Positions 18,333 through 27,494 of a DNA stretch of 64,000 nucleotides are shown piece after piece; positions within the stretch are counted from its first letter, which is position 1; each line of letters starts with the position of its first letter. The stretch spans positions 3,587,501-3,651,500 of the forward strand of contig NZ_LS483470.1 in NCBI RefSeq assembly GCF_900478135.1. The letters run 5' to 3'. The position numbers and the translations under genes are program-made. The notes under the pieces were generated by a model. The model had not been told where the DNA came from. It worked only from the letters and a program-made list of their open reading frames with translations, and did no database searches. Source of the stretch: Leminorella richardii (lineage in GTDB: Bacteria > Pseudomonadota > Gammaproteobacteria > Enterobacterales > Enterobacteriaceae).

Positions 18333-18917
18333 ATGAAGTTCAATAAATACCTTTTAGCCTCTGCCATCATTGCGTCATTAGGCAGTGCCGCAGTCAACGC
18401 CGCTGACGGCACCATCACCTTTAACGGCACCGTGACCGATTCCGCCTGTACCGCTATTGCCTCCGTGACGGCGGATACCGTAGCGACCGGCACACCTATC
18501 TCTGCCACCCTGACGCTACCGCCGGTCACCAGCACCGTTCTGAATGCTGCAGCAGGCACCTATGCAGGCCAAACGCCGTTTTCTATCCAGCTGACGGGCT
18601 GTGAAGCCGCCACCGGGCTGAACAACGTGCGCGCACTGTTCACCACCTCCAGCGCCACCAGTGACGGCTACGTCATGGCGAACACCGCAGGAACAACGCC
18701 TGCTGGAAACGTAGGCATTGCCATCATGCGTCAGAACGGCACCACACAAATCGATCTGAACGGCGGTCCTGCCAAGGATCCGGGTGCAGCTCTCCCAGCT
18801 GCTGCTTCTCCGGGCCCTATCACCCTGAACTATCAGGCCGCCTACAAGTCACTGACCACGGGCGTTACCGCGGGTAACGTCACTGCGGCCGCCGACTTCG
18901 TTATCTCCTATTTCTAA
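18333..18917 (+). CDS. Fimbrial major subunit
   Basis: 194-residue exported pilin. Signal peptide MKFNKYLLASAIIASLGSAAVNA, then a mature chain beginning ADGTITFNGTVTDSAC, the conserved pilin motif with the first cysteine of the single disulfide. The second cysteine is in QLTGCEAATG. It ends with the alternating hydrophobic C-terminal beta-strand and penultimate aromatic (AADFVISYF) that is recognised by the chaperone. Start at ATG 18333, with GGAG seven bases upstream, in preference to the ATG at 18321 that overlaps this site. First gene of a subunit-usher-chaperone-adhesin cluster. Confidence 0.92.
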   Translation: MKFNKYLLASAIIASLGSAAVNAADGTITFNGTVTDSACTAIASVTADTVATGTPISATLTLPPVTSTVLNAAAGTYAGQTPFSIQLTGCEAATGLNNVRALFTTSSATSDGYVMANTAGTTPAGNVGIAIMRQNGTTQIDLNGGPAKDPGAALPAAASPGPITLNYQAAYKSLTTGVTAGNVTAAADFVISYF

Positions 18918-19030
18918 TCACCACCGGAAATAGCGAGAGCGCGTCGCGTTCATCATCGCAATAACCACCGGGTCGTCGCCAGACGCCCCGGTGTTCAAGG
19001 ACAGCAGCAGGGAACGAGAGAGCGTCAGAC

Positions 19031-21673
19031 ATGACAACACGACACGGACGCACAGCGGCCAGAACAAAAAAAACAACAGTCACCGCCGTAGGCACACTGT
19101 CCCTGATGGCGTCGTCTATTCTTCCGGCCTTTTCCTCCACCGCATGGGCACAGGAGAGCGGCGGCGACAGCGAGTTTGAAAGCATCTTTCTGCGTCAGGA
19201 TAAAAACGGCGCCACGCCGGACATCTTTCTCTACAAGAACGCCATTGCCCCCGGCGTTAAACGCGTCGAAGTGGTGGTCAACGACCGCGTTGCCGACGTC
19301 TACGACGTCAACTTTGTCGCTCAGCAGGGCGACGTTATCCCCTGCCTTAACCGTCGTCTGCTCAAAGAGGTCGGCATCAAAACCGAACTGTACGACGACT
19401 GGCAAACGTCTTTTAAAGATTCAGATGTATCCCCGGACTCAGATTCGGAGCCCGTTACCGCCGTCTGCGACGACCTCGGCGAACGCATTCCCGCCGCCCG
19501 GGTGTTTTATGACGACGCGCACCAGCGCCTGCGACTGACCGTGCCCCAAGAGGCGGTCAACAGCCTGCGCTTTCAGATGATTTCCCCCAAGGAGTGGGAC
19601 GACGGCACGCCTACATTGCGCACCAGCTACAGCGGCTACTTCTACCACTCGCGCCAGAAAAACAGCGGCAATAACGGCAATAGCGGCGGCCGGGACGTCA
19701 ACAACAGCGCCTTCGTCAGCCTGAACAGCACCGCCAGCGTCGGTGCCTGGCGGCTCTACAGCTTCGATACTTTCAACAAGAATGCCAATCAGGGTTGGAA
19801 GACTAACCACGACCGGCTGTACGCCGAACGAAACATTGCCGCCCTGTATTCAAAAGTCTCGGCGGGGGATATCTATACCTACACGCCGAGCAATATCATG
19901 GGGGTTATTCCCCTGCGGGGCTTTACCCTTCGCACCAACGAACGCATGCTGCTGGAATCCCAGTTTACCTATGCGCCAGTGATACGCGGCACTGCCCGCA
20001 CCAACGCCCGCCTTATCGTGCGCCAGCGGGGAAATATCATTTACAGCCGCACCCTGACGCCGGGGCCGTTCGCCATTGACGACGTCTATACCGGGCAGGT
20101 AGGTGCCGACCTCGATGTCACCGTAGAGGAAACCGACGGCACCGAACAGACCTTCTCGGTGCCCTATACCTCACTGCCCAACATGATTCGCCCGGGCGCA
20201 TTTCGCTACAGCATGTCCGTGGGGGAGTACCGCGACGACCAGGCGGACAAGCCTATTATGGGGGCACTGAGCGTTGAGCGGGGTTTTGAGGCCTTTACCC
20301 TGAACGTCTCGGGATTAGGGTCGGACAACTACCAGTCTCTGGCGGCCGGCGCTGCCTGGAACATTGGCAATATCGGCGCCTTCTCTCTGGATGTCGCTCA
20401 GGCGAGATACGTCTATGACAAGGTCGATGGCCTGTACGATAAAGAGACTAAAAACGGCACCGCCGTGCGCCTGCTGTACGCCAAGCAGTTTGATACCACC
20501 GATACCGGCCTGCGTATCCTTGGCTACCAGTACCGCTCCGAGCACTTTCTGTCGTTCTCCGAGTTCAACAGCCGCAACTACCACCGGGGCGAACGCTATG
20601 ACAGCGACTACGAAGACGGTGACAGCCTGTGGAACAAGCGCCGCCGCAGCCGCCTTGAGGTTAACGTCAATCAGGGCATGCAGGAGTACGGCAATCTCTA
20701 CCTGACCCTGAGCCAGGACCGCTACTACGGCACGTCGGAGAAAACCACCTCGGCCTCCGGCGGCTACGGTTTCTTGGTTGGGCCTGCCAATGTCAGCCTG
20801 TCCTACACCTACAACAAGAACGGCAAGGGCGACAACGACAACTCGCTCAACCTTGGCGTGAGCATTCCCCTGCGCTGGGGTGAGCGGGAGCGCAACTACA
20901 ACTCGGTCAACTACAACCTGACGCGCAATAAAGACAACCGCTACAGCCAGTCGGTCGGCCTCTCCGGCAGCCAGCAGGACAGCCCGCTGTCCTACAGCCT
21001 GAATGTGCAGAAGGACTACAAGGACAAGTTCAGTGAATCCGCTTCACTGGGCTACAACGCCAACCTGGCCACCCTGAACACCTCGGTGAGCCACAGCCAG
21101 CATTCAGACCAGTTCTCTGCCGGGATGGCCGGCGGCCTGGTGCTGTACAAGGGCGGCGTCATTCTGGCACCGAGAATGGGCGACACCATCGCCATTATTG
21201 AGACACCGGGCGCGTCGGATATCGGCGTATCGGGTAGTCAAAACAAGACCGACTACTTTGGTCGGGCGGTGGTCAACTACCTGAGCCCGTACCGCTACAA
21301 CACCGTGAGTTTAGACACCACCAACGCCCCCACCACGGAGCTGAAGGAGTCCAGCCGCAAAGTGGTGCCGACGGAAGGTGCCGCTGTGTTGCTGCGCTTT
21401 GCCACCCGCGTCGGGCGCAGAGCCATGGTGATTGTGCAGGGGCCTAACAGCGTGCCGGTGGGCGCCATCGTCACGGTGGACGGACAGGACGAAGAGGCGG
21501 GTATTGTCGGCAACGGCGGTCTGGCCTACCTGACAGGGCTGGATGCGCGTCGGGACGAGACGCTGACCGTCTCCTGGGGCCGTGACCAGCAGTGCCGGTT
21601 TACGCTGCCGAAACTGCCTGAAGGGGATAGTGAATCCCAATGGCACACCAAAATCCCGGTGGACTGTCGGTAA
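19031..21673 (+). CDS. Fimbrial outer-membrane usher
   Basis: 880-residue outer-membrane usher that assembles and secretes fimbrial subunits. The N terminus is basic, with a long signal peptide ending at SSTAWAQE. The N-terminal chaperone-subunit-binding domain (FESIFLRQD) is followed by the beta-barrel with usher signatures including YSKVSAGDIYTY and MIPLRG-like sequence, the plug region, and C-terminal domains ending in CRFTLPKLPE. The two C-terminal cysteines (QQCRF and VDCR) are characteristic. Length matches the FimD-like family. Located between subunit and chaperone, whereas most clusters place the chaperone before the usher. Confidence 0.93.
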   Translation: MTTRHGRTAARTKKTTVTAVGTLSLMASSILPAFSSTAWAQESGGDSEFESIFLRQDKNGATPDIFLYKNAIAPGVKRVEVVVNDRVADVYDVNFVAQQGDVIPCLNRRLLKEVGIKTELYDDWQTSFKDSDVSPDSDSEPVTAVCDDLGERIPAARVFYDDAHQRLRLTVPQEAVNSLRFQMISPKEWDDGTPTLRTSYSGYFYHSRQKNSGNNGNSGGRDVNNSAFVSLNSTASVGAWRLYSFDTFNKNANQGWKTNHDRLYAERNIAALYSKVSAGDIYTYTPSNIMGVIPLRGFTLRTNERMLLESQFTYAPVIRGTARTNARLIVRQRGNIIYSRTLTPGPFAIDDVYTGQVGADLDVTVEETDGTEQTFSVPYTSLPNMIRPGAFRYSMSVGEYRDDQADKPIMGALSVERGFEAFTLNVSGLGSDNYQSLAAGAAWNIGNIGAFSLDVAQARYVYDKVDGLYDKETKNGTAVRLLYAKQFDTTDTGLRILGYQYRSEHFLSFSEFNSRNYHRGERYDSDYEDGDSLWNKRRRSRLEVNVNQGMQEYGNLYLTLSQDRYYGTSEKTTSASGGYGFLVGPANVSLSYTYNKNGKGDNDNSLNLGVSIPLRWGERERNYNSVNYNLTRNKDNRYSQSVGLSGSQQDSPLSYSLNVQKDYKDKFSESASLGYNANLATLNTSVSHSQHSDQFSAGMAGGLVLYKGGVILAPRMGDTIAIIETPGASDIGVSGSQNKTDYFGRAVVNYLSPYRYNTVSLDTTNAPTTELKESSRKVVPTEGAAVLLRFATRVGRRAMVIVQGPNSVPVGAIVTVDGQDEEAGIVGNGGLAYLTGLDARRDETLTVSWGRDQQCRFTLPKLPEGDSESQWHTKIPVDCR

Positions 21674-21741
21674 TCAAACAGCGCACGCACAGACGGGCAC
21701 GGATAAATCTGAATACAAGAACACGTAAAGGAAACGCGAAC

Positions 21742-22494
21742 ATGACGCTTTTGACCAATCTGAAAACCTTCAAGCGCGGTGTGCTGATAGCTTCTGCAAT
21801 GGGTGCCTTTCTCCTTTCAGCCGAGGCCTACAGTGCCGTACGCCCGCAGCTGACGCGTATTGTGGCCTACGCCGAAGACAAGGAAACCCCGATAGAGGTG
21901 GTGAACGAAAGTCAGGAGACCTACCTGATTCAGTCGTGGCTGGAAGACCTAAAGGGCAACGAGAACGGTCTGCCGCTGGTGCTGACCCCGCCGGTGATGA
22001 AAATCGGCGGCAAGCAGGAGGGCAAGCTGCGTCTGGTGGTGCTGCCGGGAGAAATCCCGCAGGACAGAGAGTCGGTGTACTGGCTGTCGATACAGGAAAT
22101 CCCGCCCAAGGCCAAGGACGGGGGCGACAACAAGCTGGTGCTGGCCATTCGCAGTCGGCTGAAAGTGTTTGTGCGTCCAAAAGGATTGGACGGCACCAAA
22201 GCGTCGGACGCGGTGAAGTCTCTAAGCTGGTCGGTGGAGCGTGAAGGGGGAGACGTCTGGCTAAAGGCCACTAACCCCACGCCGTACCACGTGAGCTTCG
22301 GCAAGCTGGAGCTTAAGGCCGGTGGAGCCAAAGGTATAACGCTGGAAGACAAAATCCAGATGCCGCCGCCGATGGGCAGCCAGCGCTATGCGGTGCCGAA
22401 GAGCCTCAAGGGGAAATCGGTGACGATTACCTATAGCGGGGTCAACGACTACGGTGGTGAGACTGAGGTGTTGAGTACGGGGGTGAAGCTGTGA
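21742..22494 (+). CDS. Periplasmic fimbrial chaperone
   Basis: 250-residue PapD-like chaperone that folds subunits by donor-strand complementation in the periplasm. Signal peptide with RGVLIASAMGAFLLSAEAYSA, then the first Ig-like domain with LTRIVAYAEDKETPIEVVN and the conserved arginine-containing strand. The G1 strand is RLKVFVRPKGL, with alternating hydrophobic residues. The second domain ends with DYGGETEVLSTGVKL. Start at ATG 21742 after AAAGGA; the frame open from 21640 overlaps the usher end. Together with the usher it forms a complete assembly pair. Confidence 0.92.
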   Translation: MTLLTNLKTFKRGVLIASAMGAFLLSAEAYSAVRPQLTRIVAYAEDKETPIEVVNESQETYLIQSWLEDLKGNENGLPLVLTPPVMKIGGKQEGKLRLVVLPGEIPQDRESVYWLSIQEIPPKAKDGGDNKLVLAIRSRLKVFVRPKGLDGTKASDAVKSLSWSVEREGGDVWLKATNPTPYHVSFGKLELKAGGAKGITLEDKIQMPPPMGSQRYAVPKSLKGKSVTITYSGVNDYGGETEVLSTGVKL

Positions 22495-22594
22495 GGAATA
22501 AGGTAATAGCTACCGTTCTAAGTCACTTCGGGAGACTGAGTGCAATGAATAATTGGAATAGTGAGGCTGATGAGTGGAAGGCAGAGAGAATATT

Positions 22595-23905
22595 ATGAAA
22601 AAAAAATACTTATTCAGTCATTTTTTCTGGTTGGCAGCCAGCATTTGTATTTCTAGTACCATAATTCCTACAAGCGTATCATCGGCAACTTTTTCCTATT
22701 CTTATTTATGGAGTACTGGTGATAAGGCTGGGAATAATGCAGGAATTTGTTCCTTTTTTATTCCTGACAATCGCCCTTTCCAGACGTCTCGCACACTAAT
22801 TGTTGATAATTCACTTCCTAATGGAAGCATTATTCATTCTTGGGGTTACAGTGAATTTCTTCCTAATCTAGGTACTAGCTGTATAGGAAGCGGCATTGAT
22901 AACAACACTAATTACGTTAAATATAATGGCAATCAAGCTGGGGTTCCTATTGTATTAGATCTTAATTTGCCACATCAAGGTGGCGATATAAGTAATGGCG
23001 TGCGAAAGACTAGTATCGAAGGCATTGGTATTAAGTTTTATGTTAAGGCTGACACTGACTCTATTGGTGGAGATATGAATAATGGTAGTGAACGTCAAAT
23101 AGTTTCAATATATTACACTCTCTCAGGTACGATGTATCAGCCGCCCAAGGATGTTGAATATACAGTAATCTATCCCAAAGCTTATATGCGAGGTGGTTAT
23201 GTAAAAACATCATCCAATCGATTTTCACTTAATTCAGAATCTAAGATTTCAATTAGAGCAGAATTAATCAAGACGGGTGATGTAAGCAGCTATGGCCGAC
23301 TAAGCCTTATATCACCGACTGAGACATATAGTACAACGGCAGTTTTATCGCCAAATCTACCTTCTGGCCTGTTAGCGGGTGATGCTATCACTGTACTGCC
23401 CCCTGCATGTCAGCTACGCGGAGCAACAGATTATCAAGTAAGTATGGGTCGTTGGGTAAATATGGCCTCAAGCTCAGTTCAGCCCAATGTTAGTTTACCT
23501 TTCAGTGGAAATATTAAACCCGTTGAACTCAATCTTGAATGCACTGGTAGGCTAAACAATATTGAATTCAGTTTTCAGGATGCTGGCGCTTCTCCTCTTA
23601 CCAACCGCAATATTAGCGTTTATGACAGCATCGGCGGTCAACTCATCGAAGGGTTGGAGATCGAGATGTCTTATAGTGGTGCTCGCCTAAACGTTCATAA
23701 AATGGGCGAAGCCGTCACCACCTACAAAACCAATACCGGCGCTCACGGCAGTACAAAAACCAATCCGTCAGACCTAACCTACAACAGCCAAAGCCAAGCC
23801 CAGTTCGGTGCCCGCTTTATCCAGCGCAGCGCCATTAAGCGCAACGGCGTAGCCTATACCGGGCCCGTGACCGGCAAGGTCAATATGTTCGTGACCTACC
23901 ATTAG
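22595..23905 (+). CDS. Putative fimbrial tip adhesin
   Basis: 436-residue exported protein at the adhesin position of the cluster. Signal peptide MKKKYLFSHFFWLAASICISS. The N-terminal two-thirds has no family that I recognise and would be the receptor-binding domain. The C-terminal pilin-like domain begins around residue 305 and ends in TGKVNMFVTYH, the donor-strand motif with an aromatic near the end. Base composition changes within the gene: the stretch up to about 23640 is AT-rich, while 23680-23905 is GC-rich like the usher and chaperone. This suggests that the receptor-binding part was exchanged by recombination. Start at ATG 22595 after AGAGAGAA. Confidence 0.82.
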   Translation: MKKKYLFSHFFWLAASICISSTIIPTSVSSATFSYSYLWSTGDKAGNNAGICSFFIPDNRPFQTSRTLIVDNSLPNGSIIHSWGYSEFLPNLGTSCIGSGIDNNTNYVKYNGNQAGVPIVLDLNLPHQGGDISNGVRKTSIEGIGIKFYVKADTDSIGGDMNNGSERQIVSIYYTLSGTMYQPPKDVEYTVIYPKAYMRGGYVKTSSNRFSLNSESKISIRAELIKTGDVSSYGRLSLISPTETYSTTAVLSPNLPSGLLAGDAITVLPPACQLRGATDYQVSMGRWVNMASSSVQPNVSLPFSGNIKPVELNLECTGRLNNIEFSFQDAGASPLTNRNISVYDSIGGQLIEGLEIEMSYSGARLNVHKMGEAVTTYKTNTGAHGSTKTNPSDLTYNSQSQAQFGARFIQRSAIKRNGVAYTGPVTGKVNMFVTYH

Positions 23906-23914
23906 GTAATACGC

Positions 23915-25032
23915 ATGGCTATGGACAACAGCAACATTCTGCCGCACGAGCGCTATTTAATTCATCGCGGTGATGATATCGACCTGATTGAGCTGGCGCT
24001 GCTGCTGTGGCGCGAGCGGTGGTGGATATTCACCAGCATCGCTCTGTCGCTAACTCTAGCCTTGGGCTATCTGTTCATTACTCCTGCGCAGTGGGTCGCC
24101 ACGTCGTACGTGACGGCTCCTCGCCTCGCGGGATTCAGCGAATATCTGGCGCAGCGGCGCGCCGTCTCGCTGGTGCTGGGTCTTAACGTCACGCCTGACG
24201 ACGTTTCCAATCAGCTTTTCGGCCACTTTACCGCCATGGCGCGTCGCCCTAACGAGAAGCACGCCTATCTTGCCACCACGGACTACTTTCAAGCACAGAC
24301 GCAGGGTATGGACGAAAAGGACATTCGCCGCCGTCTGGAACAGATGGCCGAGCGCGAACTGCTCGTCATCACGCCGGATGAAAAGAGGCTCATTCCATAC
24401 TTTGTCATTGAAGCCAAAGCCGATTCGCCCGATGTCGCCAGAGCGCTAATGGCGGGCTATATCGACCACATTAACCGTCAGGTGCTACAGCAGGACGAAA
24501 ACGAATTTCAAAACCGCGTCGAGGCTCTGGTGGCCGCTCGCCAGAAGGAACTGGCGGATATCGAGTTCAGCCTGCAAACCCAGCACGATAATCAGCTTAA
24601 GGAGCTCAACCGAGCGCTGGACGTCGCTCGTCAGGCCGGGATCACCGACTACTACACCCGCGGCTCTGAGCAGGCCGGCACCAAGATCGAACTGGCCAAC
24701 AGCATTCATAAATACATGCTGGGGGAAAACTACCTGAACGCGGAAATTAACGCGCTAAAAAACAGCCCGCGCGTCTATCCGGTTCGCTATTACGACATTC
24801 AGCGCGAACTGCGCATTCTGGCCCCGTTATTAAAACAAAACGCAACCGATAGCGCCCACTGTTACCAGTTTACGCTGGATGCCTCAGTCAAAAAGTCACA
24901 TCCCAAAAGCCTGTTGATTCTAATGCTAGCAGCACTTCTGGGGGAATTGCAGGCTCAGGAATCACTCTGCTACGCCACTCCGTTACCCAGCACCATAGCC
25001 AAAAAAACGCCCTTGAATTAACTGAACGATAA
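23915..25032 (+). CDS. Wzz/FepE-like chain-length determinant protein (frameshift near the end)
   Basis: Polysaccharide co-polymerase-like protein of about 372 residues. The N-terminal segment IDLIELALLLWRERWWIF precedes the first membrane helix (ALSLTLALGYLF), as in Wzz proteins. A long periplasmic helical region (residues about 60-310, coiled-coil-prone) follows, then the second membrane helix LLILMLAALLGG. The published frame ends at 25021, but adding one G to the run at 24940-24944 restores GIAGSGITLLRHSV and an end at 25032, the usual Wzz C terminus. It starts nine bases after the adhesin stop, so it is likely co-transcribed with the fimbrial genes. Its polymer substrate is unknown and no polysaccharide genes are nearby. 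Confidence 0.8.
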
Positions 25033-25074
25033 ATCGCGAAACACGTAACGAAAAAACATAAAAAGGAACTCGCT

Positions 25075-25314
25075 ATGTTGAAAGAAAAAGTCCCCTGTCG
25101 CTACTGCCATCAGGCTGATTCAGTCAAAAAGCACGGCACAGCCCGTTCGGGCTATCAGCGCTATTTGTGTAATACCTGTGGGCGCACGTTTCAGATAAAA
25201 TATATTTACCACGCTTATAAACCCTATGTGAAAAAAGTAGTGCCAAGTGAAGCCCGAGTAACCGAGGCACTTCCAGCCGCTAGCGTGGAGAAAAAACACG
25301 CTTTTATAAGTTAA
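25075..25314 (+). CDS. InsA-like zinc-ribbon protein (IS1 InsA N-domain homologue)
   Basis: 79 residues. The first half resembles the N-terminal zinc ribbon of IS1 InsA: CRYCHQ and CNTCGRTF form a C-x2-C...C-x2-C finger, followed by the aromatic-rich FQIKYIYHAYKP. The InsA helix-turn-helix is missing, and the tail is unrelated and Ala/Glu/Lys-rich. It has its own binding site (AAAAAGGA) and no IS1 ends or insB nearby. It may be a domesticated InsA-type DNA-binding protein or a remnant. It follows the Wzz-like gene by 42 bases and could act as a small regulator of the cluster; this is a guess. Confidence 0.65.
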   Translation: MLKEKVPCRYCHQADSVKKHGTARSGYQRYLCNTCGRTFQIKYIYHAYKPYVKKVVPSEARVTEALPAASVEKKHAFIS

Positions 25315-25410
25315 TCGTGCAGATATTGATTATATTAGTCAGACAAAGTTTCGATAGGCCACGTTTGGTCAGTCGATTCACCACAGACAGTGACAACAGG
25401 GAAGTCTCAC

Positions 25411-25887
25411 GTGGCCAAAAGTACTTTCAATATCTTTATTGCCGTTGGTTCAGTAATTTTCGCCCTCGGGCTTGTTCTTTCAAGCGCTGCTGGATATGCA
25501 GTATGGCGGAGTTTCGAAAGCATCGGCGTTTATCCATTCACGTCGACCGGAGAACTTCTGGTCAAAGAAGAAAGAGAGAAAACCGGTCGACGAAGCAGTA
25601 AAACCGTCCGTCGAAATTATGCGATCTTTGCCTCTCAGGACGGTAAGTACCTCTCTGAGGAAAAAATATCAACAATGCAAAAAAACTACATTGCGCGCGG
25701 CAGTCGATATACTGTCGAGCGAGAGGTGTTTGTCGACCGAGTCGGCGACTATAAGGTCACGTCCCCTCAGGGAGAGGCGGCGCAGAATCAAAGGAGCTGG
25801 AATAATCTGATCGCCTTTCTCTGCATTACTGCTGTAGGGGCAGGAACAGCCATTTTTTCATACCGCCTCAGAAAAACCCGAACTTAA
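25411..25887 (+). CDS. Small two-helix membrane protein, unknown function
   Basis: 158 residues, with one hydrophobic segment near residues 5-28 (FNIFIAVGSVIFALGLVLSS) and a second near 130-150 (LIAFLCITAVGAGTAIF), separated by a basic soluble loop of about 100 residues, and a charged C-terminal RKTRT. This topology resembles DUF3592-type membrane proteins, but I cannot assign it. I use the GTG at 25411 because AGGGAAG lies seven bases upstream; the frame is open from a GTG at 25390. It is convergent with the P450 gene. Confidence 0.62.
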   Translation: MAKSTFNIFIAVGSVIFALGLVLSSAAGYAVWRSFESIGVYPFTSTGELLVKEEREKTGRRSSKTVRRNYAIFASQDGKYLSEEKISTMQKNYIARGSRYTVEREVFVDRVGDYKVTSPQGEAAQNQRSWNNLIAFLCITAVGAGTAIFSYRLRKTRT

Positions 25888-25906
25888 CGATACCTATTTA
25901 GACGCC

Positions 25907-27178
25907 TCATCGTTCGCGGTGCGCCACTCTCACAGGCTGACTACCGCGACACAGCATTTGCGATCGCCAAAGAAACTCGGGCGCAGCCTCGGACGTCAGT
26001 GAAAACGTGGCGTGCTTAATAAATGTGTGAACAAACCCCGCCATCTCCACTAGCGCAAAGTCCTTTCCGCCGCACAGCCTAGGGCCTCTGCTAAAAGCGA
26101 TATGCAAAGCGCTCTCTTTATCCGCTAAGGGGGAATAAGGCGGTTCTCTCAGATTCATTTCCCAAGGATTAGGATACCGCCGTTCGTCGTGCAGGATGCC
26201 GATAAACGAAACCAGAATATTCTCTTTCTCAGAAATCGCCTCAGAACCGATGCGATCCGCATTCAAAGACTGTCGAATAATCACAGGGATCGGCGGGTAT
26301 AAACGCATCACTTCGGAAATAAAGGCCATCAGCCCCGGCATTTGGCTCAAATCCTCCCAACGGCTCGGAGTGGTACAGGCCGAGACTTCCCGATACAGCT
26401 TTTCCTGCACTTCAGGGTGGCGAGCAAGCGAGTAGCAAACCCAGCCCATCGCCGCCGCTGTCGATTCCGAGCCCGCAGCCAAAAACGTCATCAGCTCGTC
26501 TTCCAACACGATTTGGCTGCCCGGCTCTGATTCAGCGCGAAGCATACGCGCCAACATGGGAGAGGTTACGCCGGTCTGCCGAAAAACGGCCAGCGAATCG
26601 CGAACGTGGTAGCGCAGCGCTCGCAGCTGCACCAGCTTCCTTCTCTTGGCTAAACCGCTCTCCCCTGCGGGAATAAAAGAAAACTCCGAGCTGTAGGCCA
26701 TCAGCTGCGCGATAGGTTCCACATCAAGCGCAACGTCCTCCAAAGATAGAGAGAAAAAGCTTTCGATTAAAACCGCCATCGCCATTTCGCGAAAGGTTCT
26801 GTCATCTAGCGTCTCTCCATCAGCCTGCAAAAACTGTTTTAACGCTCGCTGCCCGTACTGAATGGAATACTTCACTACGTCAGCGTCGTTAAAGTTATTT
26901 AAGAAGGGCTGCGTCAGGTTTTTGTGCTTTTTCCACGCATCGCCGTTTTCAAAAAAGCGCGAAGCGCCCAGCGCCTGTCTGAACCAGGCCATGTTCTTTT
27001 CATAGTTAACGTAGTTGCGCCGCAAAACGTAGTCAGCATCGGCCGCATTTTGAACGATCAGCGTCGGAACGTCGTTAAGCTCAAGCCAGACGTTCTGCCC
27101 GTTTCTTTCACGAGCAAGGGAATAAAGAAGATGGCAAATATCTTCACTTGAGCACTGCACGCTGACGCTTTCTTTCAT
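25907..27178 (-). CDS. Cytochrome P450
   Basis: About 423 residues, a soluble bacterial P450. The I-helix motif is AAGSESTAAAMG, the K-helix ExxR is EVMR (in ISEVMRLYPPIP), and the heme-thiolate loop FSRGPRLCGG matches FxxGxRxCxG exactly. The start at ATG 27178 (MKESVSVQ) follows a GGGG run; the frame extends to 27271 with a hydrophobic stretch that could be an anchor in a longer form. No ferredoxin or reductase gene is adjacent, so electrons must come from elsewhere. P450 genes are uncommon in Enterobacterales, which suggests horizontal acquisition. The substrate is unknown. Divergent from the KdgT-like permease operon, 316 bases apart. Confidence 0.92.
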   Translation of the reverse strand: MKESVSVQCSSEDICHLLYSLARERNGQNVWLELNDVPTLIVQNAADADYVLRRNYVNYEKNMAWFRQALGASRFFENGDAWKKHKNLTQPFLNNFNDADVVKYSIQYGQRALKQFLQADGETLDDRTFREMAMAVLIESFFSLSLEDVALDVEPIAQLMAYSSEFSFIPAGESGLAKRRKLVQLRALRYHVRDSLAVFRQTGVTSPMLARMLRAESEPGSQIVLEDELMTFLAAGSESTAAAMGWVCYSLARHPEVQEKLYREVSACTTPSRWEDLSQMPGLMAFISEVMRLYPPIPVIIRQSLNADRIGSEAISEKENILVSFIGILHDERRYPNPWEMNLREPPYSPLADKESALHIAFSRGPRLCGGKDFALVEMAGFVHTFIKHATFSLTSEAAPEFLWRSQMLCRGSQPVRVAHRER

Positions 27179-27494
27179 AATCAGTAGAACCCCAACATAT
27201 TCGATAACACACCAGCACGCATTGATGCTCTTCCACCAGCATAGCAGACTGCTGACAACCTTAGCGAACACCGCGTTTTATCAAGGTTTCTACGCTTATA
27301 AAAAAGTGAAGAGAAAGATTAATGTCTCAAAAAATCGTAAAATTGAGGACTTTTTTAAGAAACGGTTTTTATCAATTTTTTTGCGCAGATCACGCATTTG
27401 AATAAATTATTTGCGCATTTCATTTAAAAAAACTAGAGTCAAACTGCTAGAACGCATTCAATGCGCTCAAATCACGCAACTCAAGGAGATATAA

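Noticed and set aside
25075..25314. Intact IS1 element
   Set aside because: Only an InsA-like N-terminal zinc ribbon is present; no InsB, no terminal repeats and no target duplication.
25317..25601. 94-codon frame overlapping the small membrane protein gene
   Set aside because: Basic, frame-shifted reading of the 25411-25887 gene with no membrane or domain pattern; the other frame has a good ribosome binding site and two clear hydrophobic segments.
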